Shown in pieces: positions 12,779-24,683 of a stretch of DNA of 64,000 nt. The stretch's first letter is position 1. The number at the start of each line of letters is the position of its first letter. The DNA lies in NCBI GenBank assembly GCA_028753945.1, contig JAPNXP010000001.1, forward strand, positions 1,116,001-1,180,000, in the 5' to 3' direction. The translations under genes and the position numbers were made by a program. The stretch is from Hexactinellida sp. DTS-2022. Its lineage: Eukaryota > Porifera > Hexactinellida. The notes beneath the pieces are model-generated. The model was not told the DNA's origin and did not search any database. It saw only the letters and a program-made list of their open reading frames with translations.

Positions 12779-14069
12779 TCATTTACTTTCATTTTTTTCA
12801 ATTAAGGGAGGAAGTGCCTTGTCGATCCATAAGCCGAGATCTCTGAATTCTACTTCGTTCACCCAATGTCCTAAATCGTCATACGTTTTATATTCTATAT
12901 CGTTTACCCATCCTTGCAAAAGTTGTTGTGTATTGTGACACCACTCAATCGATATTAATCGGTCCTTATTGCCATGTGCATGGAAGAGAGGAGTGTCCCT
13001 ATTAACTCCTGTGATCCTATTTGGGATATCTTGCATCTTGCTTTAGTGTAACGAATGAGCTTAGAAAGATAACTCCAGCCAGTTTAATCTTGGTAGTTAA
13101 CGCTGTAATTAATGCAGTGGCTCCTCCCTGTGAAATCCCTCCTATCATTATCCTCTCAGGTGGAATACCCTTCTTTGTTTCTTCACAAACAATAGATTCT
13201 AAAAACGCACAAGATTCAAAAATATCTTTTGAATTTTCCTTTTTTGGATGCTCGACCAGCTCATAAATATCAAACCAAGAAGGCATGGCATGTCCACCAT
13301 TCACTGTTACAGGCACATTAGGTGCTGTCGGGAAAATGTAGTTAATATCATCACGGGCAATTGTTTTGAAATATTCAATCCAAGTATTACCAATGTCCCC
13401 TAAGCCGTGGAGAAATATAACAGATCCTGTGTGTTTGTTCTTAGGAGGGATACCACAAATAGTTTTTTCAGAATCTAGAAATATTAACTGTTAGTGAGGG
13501 CTTTTAGTCCAGCGGCATAGCCATAAAAGTTCAACAGATTGTTCATTTTTTTGATAAAAACACCAAAATTTGTACACATGTACGTACTTTGATTTAGTCC
13601 GAACATTTTTGGATATTGAGGCAATTGAAAGAGTGTCTATATGCACTACGATTAGAACTGGGCAGAGGCGTGCTGGCCATACATGGCAGGCGGGAATCCC
13701 GCCTGGGCCCCTTGGACCCAGCACGCCTCTGGAACTGGGCCACTGTACTATTATAGTATAGTCGGCACAGTAAAAAGACGATATAACTTAATTTGAACAA
13801 GTTTTTATGGGAGACAAGTCCGGCGAACACTATCGGACGTGGTTACTTTGGAGCTGTCATGGCCGATATAGACACTCTTTCAATTGCCTCAATATCCAAA
13901 AATGTTCGCACTACATCAAAGTACATGTGTACAAATTTTGGTGCTTTTATCAAAAAAATGAACAATTGTATGGTTGTGCCGCTGCATTATTTGTATTATG
14001 TAGTATTTAGAAATCGAGAGTAATAATTTATAAACCTTTTAAATCTTGAAATATTGATAGTTCTGCCAT
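12779..14069 (-). CDS. Acyl-protein thioesterase/lysophospholipase (LYPLA-like), frameshifted
   Basis: Exon 1 is 14069-14036 (11 codons plus one base) and exon 2 is 13474-12779, with agreeing phases. The product belongs to the alpha/beta-hydrolase family that removes palmitate from proteins. Visible parts are FLHGLGD, AMPSWFDI, the nucleophile in GGISQGG, LAGV-x4-S, GVNRD, an acid in HGNKDRL and the histidine in LGHWV. Serine and aspartate/histidine lie in different frames. Frame one, carrying the serine, hits TAG at 13019-13017 in the context CCC AAA TAG. The rest, GVNRD onward, continues in the +1 frame. One extra or missing base near 13017-13047 explains this. It may be an assembly error, a young pseudogene, or +1 recoding at AAA-TAG. 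Everything else looks intact. The 561-bp intron is largely a foldback element. Confidence 0.8.
13508..13988. repeat. foldback (long inverted repeat) element in the LYPLA intron
   Basis: Arms of about 130 bp, 13508-13647 and 13857-13988, are inverted copies. Shared stretches include ACACTCTTTCAATTGCCTC and a TTTTTTGATAAAA block. The loop contains one reverse-strand unit of the minisatellite seen at 15439-15868, itself interrupted by a 69-bp hAT MITE. Confidence 0.75.
13663..13731. mobile_element. 69-bp hAT micro-MITE with perfect 8-bp target duplication
   Basis: Ends are CAGAGGCGTGCTGG and CCAGCACGCCTCTG, exact complements. Both flanks carry GAACTGGG (13655-13662, 13732-13739). An internal palindrome AGGCGGGAATCCCGCCT fills much of the remainder. 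The insertion split a minisatellite unit. Confidence 0.85.
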
Positions 14070-14918
14070 ATTATTTATCAAATAAAATCTCTAATATTAG
14101 ATTTATTAGATAGTATCATAACATTCTCTACTGACAAGGCAACAGCACTCACTCAATTTTCTGGACCAGGGATTGGTTAGTATATTCAACTAAATATTAT
14201 GCAATGCAATTATTTTTCGAAATAAGTAATCTAGGGTGTTTCTACTTACGTAATTGTTTTTATAAAGATGGTCATGTATAGGACGCATTTTTGAGGTACA
14301 ACTATATCGAAATGACGTCACCGTATTGTTTAACCCGCTGATAACCACTTGTGACCCACATGCCCATATATGGGCATAAAGTGGTTTAGTTCCATTTCCG
14401 TGACCCATCGGTGGTAAACGTCGTGTTAATAGGCAAAATATGCCAAAACTTTGAACGCATGTGAATGTTTAAATCGCTTTATAAAACAAATTGCTGTGAA
14501 TCGAAGAGTCATTTTACATAAAATATCTCAGAATCAAATATGGAATGTTACTACATTCCTCATTCCTCTGTTCCATGGAAAATTGGTCCCCCGGACCAAT
14601 TTTCCAGTGACAGGACATTTATATGAATTATTCAATTGAATATTCCTGGATAAGTGAGTACAGTACACTCTACTTTAACAACAAATTAGCAGAATATTGA
14701 CAGTCAATATTACAAGGGTTATTCATATAAAACTGTTGTTTTTACTAGAAACCATTTGTACCGAAAATCCGAAATAATGAAATTTGCTCAATGAAATTTG
14801 CTCAATGCACCATAGGCGCCAAGTTTGGGGTTTGGGGGGGGTTCTCTAGTAAATATTGTTCCCCCGAACAGTGCAGATTCACTAGAAAATTATCTTCCCT
14901 TCAATACAAAATGGAACT
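14070..14918. other. intergenic with a short hairpin and a relic MITE end
   Basis: No gene is seen. A near-perfect inverted repeat at 14577-14607 (GGAAAATTGGTCC / GGACCAATTTTCC) would form a tight hairpin. At 14809 an ACCATAGGCGCC end matches the termini of the element at 25981-26655, so this is probably a truncated copy. Confidence 0.4.
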
Positions 14919-15135
14919 AAAGCCCACCATACACGATGCAACAAAGTTGCATGCAACTTTGTTGCATCGTGTATGTTAAATTTTCCGTGTACAAAGTTGC
15001 ATACAACATTGTTGCATGCAACTTAGTTACATCGTGTATGTTGAAATGTTGCGTGCAACAAAGTTGCACCGTGTATGTTGATTATTGCATGGAAATTGGA
15101 CATGTTCAATTTTCTTGCAACATTATTGCACGAAA
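14919..15135. mobile_element. palindromic MITE with perfect 48-bp palindrome
   Basis: The segment opens TAAAGCCCACCATACACG. It contains a perfect 48-bp palindrome at 14928-14975, built from CATACACGATGCAAC arms around TTGCATGCAA, followed by further TTGCATGCAACTT-type palindromic blocks. A relative lies at 33571-33705, ending GTGTATGGTGGGCTTAA, the complement of this opening. Confidence 0.7.
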
Positions 15136-15438
15136 TATGGAAATTCAGTACATATTTTTCAGATTATTTTCGTTTGCATTTTTCACATACTCAAAACAAT
15201 TGAAAAAGATCACATGTTCATGAGTCAATACTTTCTAGTGTACCATTTAATTTACTAGTTACTTTCTCAAGACCCTTAATCAAGTCACCTATGATGCGAA
15301 CACGAATGTATATAATATAAATTTTATCACGGTTTTGTCAGCAATAGTTCGGAATCATTGTTAACTTATATTAAATTAATTATTTGTTAAAAGATATTCT
15401 GTTGAGGATCCCATTCAGGTGAGTTAATCAAGATGTTG
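15136..15438. other. spacer, nothing recognised
   Basis: About 300 bp of AT-rich sequence between a palindromic MITE and a minisatellite. No feature is seen. Confidence 0.5.
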
Positions 15439-15868
15439 TTTTACTGTGCCGACTATACTATAGTATAGTGGCCCAGTTCTAATCTCACTGCCTTTATTTT
15501 TTACTGTGCCGACTATACTATAGTATAGTGGCCCAGTATTGGAATCACTGCCTTTATTATTACTGTGCCGACTATACTATAGTATAGTGGTCCAGTATTA
15601 GAATCACTGCCTTTATTATTTTTACTGTGCCGACTATACTATAGTATAGTGGCCCAGTATTGGAATCACTGCCTTTATTTATATTATTACTGTGCCGACT
15701 ATACTATAGTATAGTGGCCCAGTATTGGAATCACTGCCTTTATTATTATTATTACTGTGCCGACTATACTATAGTATAGTGGCCCAGTATTAGAATCACT
15801 GCCTTTATTATTACTGTGCCGACTATACTATAGTATAGTGGCCCAGTATTAGAATCACTGCCTTTATT
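15439..15868. repeat. minisatellite, about 8 units of 52-62 bp with a palindromic core
   Basis: Each unit reads ACTGTGCCGAC, then the palindrome ACTATACTATAGTATAGT, then GGCCCAGTATTGGAATCACT and GCCTTTATTAT. Length variation is in the TTA-rich linker. A single reversed unit occurs at 13645-13775. The TGTGCCGAC start is shared with the hairpins of the array that follows. Confidence 0.85.
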
Positions 15869-15889
15869 ATTTTTATTATTATTATTATT

Positions 15890-18800
15890 TCTCCGTAGCA
15901 GGTGCCCTGGCCACACCTGTATACATAGAGGGCTGAAACTTGGCATGTAGATTCGGAGTCGACGTCTAATTTGCACCTGGGGTTACGATTTTGTATTAAC
16001 AAATTCTTAACACATCTTTAACACCTTTCAAAATTTGTCTGGTCCATAACTCAAAAAATGTTTACTAAACCCCAAAATTTTATTTCACATTTGGATTCGC
16101 CATAAAATTCTGCGTCTGATGGGAGAAGAAATTTTTCAATAAAGGGGTCAATTTCTGCCATAAATTGGGGTTGAAATTTCTTTGTTTACTGACACTTCAA
16201 TTTCAGTAAAGTGTTAAATCTAATTCTATTGTTTCAACTTGTAATAATTATATTGATTTAACTTGTTAAATCCTACGCTAGTGATTCAACTTGCGATAAT
16301 TATATTGATTTAACTTATAAATTCCAGCTGGCTTCTATTTAATTTTAGTATTACTATACAATTGATTAAATTAAATAATATAATATAAGGAATTTGTTGA
16401 CTCAACTCAACCAACCATGGATAACATTGCTAAAATAAATAACTAATAATATAATTTATTATCAATACATAATGAATGAATGGCATTAAACTCAAGATGG
16501 TTTATGATAGAAACAAACTTCAAATTTATCTCCCGTCCTTGTGGCTCGGATCAATTAACAAATGGATCATGACACCTTGAGGCGTTGATGACTTGGCGGA
16601 AAAAAATCCAAAATTGCAGATGTGCTGACAGCATGTTCTTTTGGAGGCACTATCAATGACCCACCAACAAAATATAGTGCCACCAAAGGAACATGCGTCG
16701 GCACAGCTGCAATTTTGGATTTTTATTATTATTATTATTTCTCCGTAGCAGGTGCCCTGGCCACACCTGTAAACATAGAGGGCTGAAACTTGGCATGTAG
16801 ATTCGGAGTCGACGTCTAATTTGCACCTGGGGTTACGATTTTGTATTAACAAATTTTTGACACATCTTTAACACCTTTCAAATTTTGTCTGGTCCATAAC
16901 TCAAAAAATGTTTTACTAAACCCCAAAATTTTATTTCACATTTGGATTCGCCATAAAATTCTGCGTCTGATGGGAGAAGAAAACTTTCAATAAAGAGTTC
17001 TATTTCTGCCATAAATGGGGGTTGAAATTTCTTTGTTTACTCACACTTCAGTTTCAGTATAACTGTTAAATCAAATTCCATTGTTTCAACTTGTAATAAT
17101 TATATTGATTTAACTTGTTAAATCTTACTCTATTGATTCAACTTGCGATAATTAAATTGATTTAACTTGTTAAATCCTACTCTAGTGATTCAAATTGCGA
17201 TAATTATATTGATTTAACTTATAAATTCCAGCTGGCTTCTATTTAATTTTAGTATTACTATACAATTGATTAAATTAAATAATATAATATAAGGAATTTG
17301 TTGACTCAACTCAACCACCATGGATAACATTGCTAAAATAAATAACTAATAATATAATTTATTATCGATACATAATGAATGAATGGCATTAAACTAAAGA
17401 TGGTTTATGATAGAACCGTTAAGATTTTACATTCCACAACAACGACAGATTAAGTGATTATATTTATTTCGGCGAGAATATTCTTGCACAATTAATGACT
17501 GACTTAATTAATTATAATTAATTCATTTTGTATTTAACTTATAGACGGTTCCAAATAGATTATTGGGTTATCGAGTGCGTGGAATTCAAATATTATAGTG
17601 AAATTCAATTTAAATTAATAATAAGAGCATCCTTATATGTAGACCGTCTAAAAATAGACGGTCTATAAAAGCCCATACAAATAAGCCAAAAAATTGTAGA
17701 CCGTCTATAAATTCTGTAGACCACTTGCCCTGCTTTTTATGGGTAATACTAATGCATATGGAATAAAACCTGGTCTATTTCTAGACGGTCTACATATAAG
17801 ATATCTCTAATAATAATTGCAAATAATTGAACTTAATTTATTTTGCTGTATATAATAATGGTGTTAAATAATAAATAAATAAATTAAATATTTATACTAA
17901 TTAGATAAATTTCATTAATCTCAGAGATGATACAAGATAGAAACAAACTTTCAATTTATCAATTGGTCCTTATGCCAGGTACCACCTATATAAGTGGGTC
18001 TTGACACCTTGAGGTGATGATGACATCGTTAAAAAAATGTATTTTTACAATTTTTTTAATTCGACATTTAAAATGGGTTAGTTGATGTTGGGTGATGACC
18101 CAACACTCACATAAAAAATGCTGAGTCATCAGCTATTATATTCTATTCAAACTTGAATATCTCTAAAATTAAGTGAACTAAATGGAAACTTCCACCACTC
18201 TAAGGATCGATGCCTTCTGTAACACCTTTTTGAAATAATTTAACACCTTCATAGTGATGATGACATGGTGAAAAAAAATCCAAAATTGCAGCTGTGCCGA
18301 CAGCATGTTTCATTGGAGGCACTATAAATAAACAACCAACAAAATATAGTGCCACCAAAGGAACATGCGTCGGCACAGGCTGCAATTTTGGATTTTTATT
18401 ATTATTATTATTTTTATTTTTTCTCCGTAGACGGTGCCCTGGCCTGAGCTTTATAGTTGATGGGCTGAAACTTGGCATGTAGGTGCGTATGGACCGTCTA
18501 ATTTGCACCTGGGGTTACGATTTTTGATTAACGAATTTTTGACACATCTTTAACACCTTTCAAAATTTGTCTGGTCCATAACTCAAAATATGTTTTACTA
18601 AACCCCCAAATTTTATTTCACATTTGGATTCACCATAAAATTCTGCGTCTGATGGGAGAGAATATTTTCAAAAATAAGTTTAATTTCTGCCATAAATGGG
18701 GTTTGAAATTTCTTTGTTTACTCACACTTCAATTTCAGTAAAAGTGTTAAATCTAATTCTATTGTTTCAACTTGTAATAATTATATTGATTTAACTTGTT

Positions 18801-21800
18801 AAATCTTACTCTATTGTTTCAACTTGCGATAATTAAATTGATTCAACTTATAAATTCCTGCTGGCTTCTAGCTTCTATTTAATTGTAGTATTACTATACA
18901 ATGGATTAAATATAATATAATGATATAAGGAATTTGTTGACTAAACTCAAATCACCGTGGATAACATTGCTAAAATAAATAACTAATAATTTAATTTATT
19001 ATCAATAAGTAATGAATGAATGGCATTAAACTAAAGATGGTTTATGATAGAACCGTTAAGATTTTACATACCACAACAACGACAGATTATGTGATTATAT
19101 TTACTTCTGCGTTAATATTATTGCACTGTTAATATACTGACGTAATTAATTATAATTAATTCAGTCAGTATATGACTTATATAGATGCTCCCAATTTGTT
19201 TATTAGGGGTTATCGAGTGTGCGGAATTGAAATTTGATGGACAAATTAATTAATTTATTATTTATGACAAAATAATTAAACTTAATAAATATAAGTTGAC
19301 ATTGAAATTTGTGTTAAATTATAAATAATATTAATAATTATATATACTAATTAATTAAATATCATAAATCTCAGAGATCATAGAAGATAGAAACAAACTT
19401 TCAATTTATCAATTGGTCCTTATGCCAGGTACCACCTATACAAGTGGGTCTTGACATCTTGAGGTGATGATGACATCGTTAAAAAAATGTGTTTTTACAA
19501 TTTTGCTAATTCGATATTAAAAATGGGTTAGTTCATGTTGGGTGATGACCCAACACTCACATAAAAAATGCTGAGTCATCAGTTGTTATATTCTACTCAA
19601 ACTTGAATATCGCTAAAAGGAAGTGAACTAAAACGAAACTTCCACCACTCTAAGGGTCGATGCCTTTTGTAACACCTTTTTGAAATGATTTAACACCTTT
19701 ATAGTGATGATGACTTGGCGAAAAATATCCAAAATTGCATCCTGTGCCGACAGCATGTTCCATTGGAGGCACTATCAATAAACCACCAACAAAATATAGT
19801 GCCACCCAAGGAACATGCGTCGGCACAGGATGCAATTTTGGATTTTTTATTATTATTATTATTTTTTTCTCCGTAGACGGTGCCCTGGCCACAGCTTTAT
19901 AGTTGATGGGCTTAAACTTTGCATGTAGGTGCGATGGGACCGTCTAATTTGCACCTGGGGTAACGATTTCTGATTAAGAAATTTTTGACACATCTTTAAC
20001 ACCTTTCAGATTTTGTCTGGTCCATAACTCAAAAATTCTTTTACTAAACCCCCAAATTTTATTTCATATTTGGATTCACCATAAAATTCTGCGTCTGATG
20101 GGTGAAGAAAATTTTCAATAAATGGTTTAATTTCTGCCATAAATGGGGGTTGAAATTTCTTTGTTTACTCACACTTCAATTTCAGTAAAAGTGTTAAATC
20201 TAATTCCATTGTTTCAACTTGTAATAATTATATTGATTTAACTTGTTAAATCCTACTCTAGTGATTCAACTTGCGATAATTATATTGATTCAACTTATAA
20301 ATTCCAGCTGGCTTCTATTTAATTGTAGCATTACTATACAATGGATTAAATTAAATTAATTTATATAAGGAATTTGTTGACTTTACTCAACTCACCGTGG
20401 ATAACATTGCTAAAATAAATAACTAATAAATTAATTTATTATCAATAAGTAATGAATGAATGGCATTAAACTAAAGATGGTTTATGATAGAACCGTTAAG
20501 ATTTTACATTCCACAACAACGACAGATTAAGTGATTATATTTATTTCGGCGAGAATATTCTTTTTGCACAATTAATGTACTGACGTAATTTATTATAATT
20601 AATTCCTTTTGTATTTAACTTATAGAATTTTCCAATTGGATTATTGGGGTTATCGAGTGCGCTGAATTCATATATGATAGTGAAATTCGATTTAAATTAA
20701 TAATAAGTGCAAATAATTGAACTTTATTTATTTTGCTGTACATAATAATGGTGTTAAATTATTAATTTATTAATTAAATATATATACTAATTAGGTAAAT
20801 TTCATTAATCTCAGAGATGATACAAGATAGAAACAAACTTTCAATTTATCAATTGGTCCTTATGCCAGGTACCACCTATACAAGTGGGTCTTGACACCTT
20901 GAGGTGATGATGACATCGTCAAAAAAATGTATTTTCACAATTTTGTGAATTAAATAATTCGCATGGGTTGGTTGGAGTTGGGTGAATACCCAACACGCAC
21001 TTTAAAAATGCTGAGTCATCACAGATTATATTCTACTGAAACTTGAATATCTCTCAAATGAAGTGAGCTAAATGGAAACTTCCACCACTCTAAGGGTCGT
21101 TGCATACTGAAACACCTTTCTGAAATATTTTAACACCTTCATAGTGATGATGACTAGGCGGAAAAAAAAATCCAAAATTGCAGCTGTGCCGACAGCATGT
21201 TCCTTTGGAGGCACTATCAATAAACAACCACCAAAATATAGTGCCACCAAAGGAACATGCGTCGGCACAGCTGCAATTTTGGATTTTTTTTTTTATTATT
21301 ATTTTTTTTTTCTCCGTAGACGGTGCCCTGGCCAGAGCTTTATAGTTGATGGGCTGAAACTTGTCATGTAGGTGCGATGGGACCGTCTAATTTGCACCTG
21401 GGGTTACGATCTTTGATTAACAAATTTTGGACACATCTTTAACACCTTTCAAAATTTGTCTGGTCCATAACTCAAAATATGTTTTTATAAACCCCAAAAT
21501 TTTATTTCATATTTGGATTCACCATAAAATTCTGCGTCTGATGGGAGAAGAAAATTTTCAATAAAGGGTTTAATTTCTGCCATAAATAGGGGTTGAAATT
21601 TCTTTGTTTACTCACACTTCAATTACTGTAAAACTGTGAAATCTAATTCCATTGTTTCAACTTGTAATATTTATATTGATTTAACTTGTTAAATCTTTCA
21701 CTATTGTTTAACTTGCAATAATTAAATTGATTTAACTTATAAATTCCAGCTGGATTTCTATTTAATTGTAGTAATACTATACAATGGATTAAATATAATA

Positions 21801-23575
21801 ATATAATATAAGGAATTTGTTGACTCAACTCAACCAACCGTGGATAACATTGCTAACATAAATAACTAATAATATAATTTATTATCAATACATAATGAAT
21901 GAATGGCATTAAACTCACGATGGTTTATGATAGAAACAAACTTCAAATTTATCTACCGTTCCTTGTGACTCGGACCAAATAACAAATGCTTCTTCACACC
22001 TTGGACGTTGATGACTTGGCAAAAAAAATCCAAAATTGCAGCCTGTGGCGACAGCATGTTCCTTTGGAGGCACTATCAGTAAACCAACCACAAAATATAG
22101 TGCCACCAAAGGAACATGCGTCGGCACAGGCTGCAATTTTGGATTTTTTTTTTTTTTTTTTTTTCTCCGTAGACGGTACCCTGGCCAGAGCTTTATAGTT
22201 GATGGGCTGAAACTTGTCATGTAGGTGCGATGGGACCGTCTAATTTGCACCTGGGGTTACGATCTTTGATTAACAAATTTTGGACACATCTTTAACACCT
22301 TTCAAAATTTGTCTGGTCCATAACTCAAAATATGTTTTTATAAACCCCAAAATTTTATTTCACATTTGGATTCGCCATAAAATTCTGCGTCTGATGGGAG
22401 AAGAAATTTTTCAATAAAGGGGTCAATTTCTGCCATAAATGGGGGTTGAAATTTCTTTGTTTACTGACACTTCAATTTCAGTAAAGTGTTAAATCTAATT
22501 CTATTGTTTCAACTTGTAATAATTATATTGATTTAACTTGTTAAATCCTACTCTAGTGATTCAAATTGCGATAATTATATTGATTTAACTTATAAATTCC
22601 AGCTGGCTTCTATTTAATTTTAGTATTACTATACAATTGATTAAATTAAATAATATAATATAAGGAATTTGTTGACTCAACTCAACCACCATGGATAACA
22701 TTGCTAAAATAAATAACTAATAATATAATTTATTATCGATACATAATGAATGAATGGCATTAAACTAAAGATGGTTTATGATAGAACCGTTAAGATTTTA
22801 CATTCCACAACAACGACAGATTAAGTGATTATATTTATTTCGGCGAGAATATTCTTGCACAATTAATGACTGACTTAATTAATTATAATTAATTCATTTT
22901 GTATTTAACTTATAGACGGTTCCAAATAGATTATTGGGTTATCGAGTGCGTGGAATTCAAATATTATAGTGAAATTCAATTTAAATTAATAATAATTGCA
23001 AATAATTGAACTTAATTTATTTTGCTGTATATAATAATGGTGTTAAATAATAAATAAATAAATTAAATATTTATACTAATTAGATAAATTTCATTAATCT
23101 CAGAGATGATACAAGATAGAAACAAACTTTCAATTTATCAATTGGTCCTTATGCCAGGTACCACCTATACAAGTGGGTCTTGACACCTTGAGGTGATTAT
23201 GACATCGTCAAAAAAATGTATTTTTACAATTTTGTTAATTCGATATTTAAAATGGGTTAGTTGATGTTGGGTGATGACCCAACACACACATAAAAAATGC
23301 TGAGTCATCAGCTATTATATTCTACTCAAACTTGAATATCTCTAAAATTATATGAACTAAATGGAAACTTCCACCACTCTAAGGGTCGATGCCTTCTGTA
23401 ACACCTTTTTGAAATAATTTAACACCTTCATAGTGATGATGACATGGCGAAAAAAAAAATCCAAAATTGCAGCCTGCGCCGACAGCATGTTCTTTTGGAG
23501 GCACTATAAATAAACAACCAACAAAATATAGTGCCACCAAAGGAACATGCGTCGGCACAGGCTGCAATTTTTTAT
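15890..23575. repeat. 7.7 kb head-to-tail array of six hairpin-ended repeat units
   Basis: Units begin at the landmark CTCCGTAG-x3-GGT(G/A)CCCTGG near 15891, 16741, 18423, 19869, 21312 and 22164. Spacings of about 850, 1680, 1445, 1440, 850 and 1410 bp give a short and a long form; the short form lacks an internal ~590-bp block. Each unit ends in a hairpin with ~44-base arms, TGCAG-CTGTGCCGACAGC and GTCGGCACAG-CTGCA, at 16610-16720, 18275-18392, 19727-19845, 21165-21285, 22027-22145 and 23458-23575. A TTA- or T-rich tract then leads into the next unit. On the minus strand a body ending in (AAT)n is reminiscent of a non-LTR tail, but no reverse transcriptase is present. Minus-strand ORFs across the hairpins are low-complexity artefacts. 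The array ends abruptly in the hairpin at 23575. Confidence 0.85.
17625..17807. mobile_element. Harbinger-like MITE inserted in array unit 2
   Basis: The 183-bp element has ends GAGCATCCTTATATGTAGAC and GTCTACATATAAGATATCTC. TAATAATAA flanks it on both sides, consistent with a TAA target duplication in a TAA run. Further TAGACGGTCTA copies lie inside. Unit 6 carries the same surrounding sequence without the insert (around 22985-23000). Confidence 0.8.
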
Positions 23576-23641
23576 TAGTAAGAATATGTAAACTAAAAGT
23601 ATGAATACGAATTAATTAGAATAAATAAACAATACAGTTTG

Positions 23642-23788
23642 TTAAACTTTTCCCTTAGTTTTATTTAACAATTCTATTTTTGAGCACTCTAAAAAGATTT
23701 TTGCATATTGTTCGATCGCTTCCAAATATCGCCCATCGGCCCCATCCTGTGCCAATACTACCCCTAGGTTGTGGATGGCAGAGATAAA
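23642..23788 (-). pseudogene. orphan 3' coding fragment of a helical-repeat (TPR-like) protein
   Basis: The minus strand encodes about 48 codons up to a TAA at 23644-23642. The peptide contains IHNLGVVLAQDG and YLEAIEQYAKIFLE, a spacing and pattern typical of a TPR helix pair. The frame begins abruptly at the junction with the VWA-collagen fragment at 23790, and no splice acceptor or upstream exon is visible. I read it as a gene piece carried here by rearrangement. The parent gene is not in this window. Confidence 0.5.
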
Positions 23789-23789
23789 G

Positions 23790-24114
23790 TTGGGATCTCA
23801 AATTTATCCGACAGAACGAAACAGGTATCTGGGACGCAATTACGAATGCTCTCACGTCAGAGATTCTATCGCGTGCAAGGGAAGAACTAACACAGTGTCA
23901 AAACTGCCGCTGCCTACCAGGTGGAAGACAGTGCACTATTGTCCCAGCAGCAGAGCAAGCAACTTGCAAATGCGAGAAGAGTTTCCCAGGTAACACCGCA
24001 TACTGCAGTTGCATAGTGCAACCAGATGCACGAGTTGACTACTGTAGTTGTCGCTTCATCAATCGGCTCAGTGAGGCCACCTGCCAGGAAATTGATATCA
24101 TTGATCTAGCTTAA
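23790..24114 (+). pseudogene. truncated copy of the 3' end of the VWA-collagen gene
   Basis: This matches 31951-32275 in the same orientation with about seven mismatches in the first 320 bases, roughly 98% identity. The frame is intact from Trp-Asp-Leu-Lys-Phe to a TAA, including the Cys-rich tail. Two of the changes (ACC TCT to ACG TCA) are silent. An in-frame stop lies just upstream at 23784-23786, so it cannot be translated as it stands. Homology stops sharply at both the left junction and just after the stop codon. It is the remnant of a second gene copy, the rest of which is absent. Confidence 0.85.
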
Positions 24115-24174
24115 CTATTAAACTACCTATCTCCTTTCAACTACCCCTAGCATACCTACTTTATAAACTAGTTA

Positions 24175-24683
24175 CAGTGGAACCTCTATAAGTGGGGAGC
24201 ATGGGACGGGGAAAATTTCAATTGCCCCCCATTCCCCGGTTATAAAATTCAATTGGAAAAACATTATATATGCTATATTATACAAAGACTACAAAGTATT
24301 CATATAACACACACATTAATGCACGTTATAGTTATTATTTGTATATTATGACAATTTAGTTAACTGCTGATCTACACTAGGTGATTTCTTCTAAAAACAT
24401 CAGAGTAGATCAATCGAAAATATTTTTTCTGTAGAACTTTTGAGTCGATTTATTGGAAATATTGTATTATTTTATAAGAATCATGTTAGGATTTGTCCAT
24501 TCCCCCCATTTATGGAGGTTGTTTTGTATGCAGATAAAAACTCCTTGAAATTTATGGTCCCCCATTCCCCACTTCCCCGCTTATAGAGGTTCATTTGTAT
24601 GGATATATACGAATATGGTAAAAAAATTCCCCACTTATGGAGGTTCCCCATTTATAGAGACCCCACTTATAGAGGTTGCACTG
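24175..24683. mobile_element. TA-flanked MITE, 509 bp
   Basis: It opens CAGTGGAACCTCTATAAGTG and closes CACTTATAGAGGTTGCACTG, with TA on each side. Internal copies of the CCCCACTTATAGAGG motif are repeated. No ORF. Confidence 0.85.

Noticed and set aside
15439-15868. CRISPR-like regular repeats
   Set aside because: The spacer-like parts are not unique, the units include the linker, and the genome is eukaryotic. It is a minisatellite.
18200-23567. Recurrent minus-strand ORFs of 60-110 codons across the repeat units
   Set aside because: They read through TTA tracts (poly-Asn) and hairpin stems. Similarity between copies follows from DNA identity, with no sign of protein selection.
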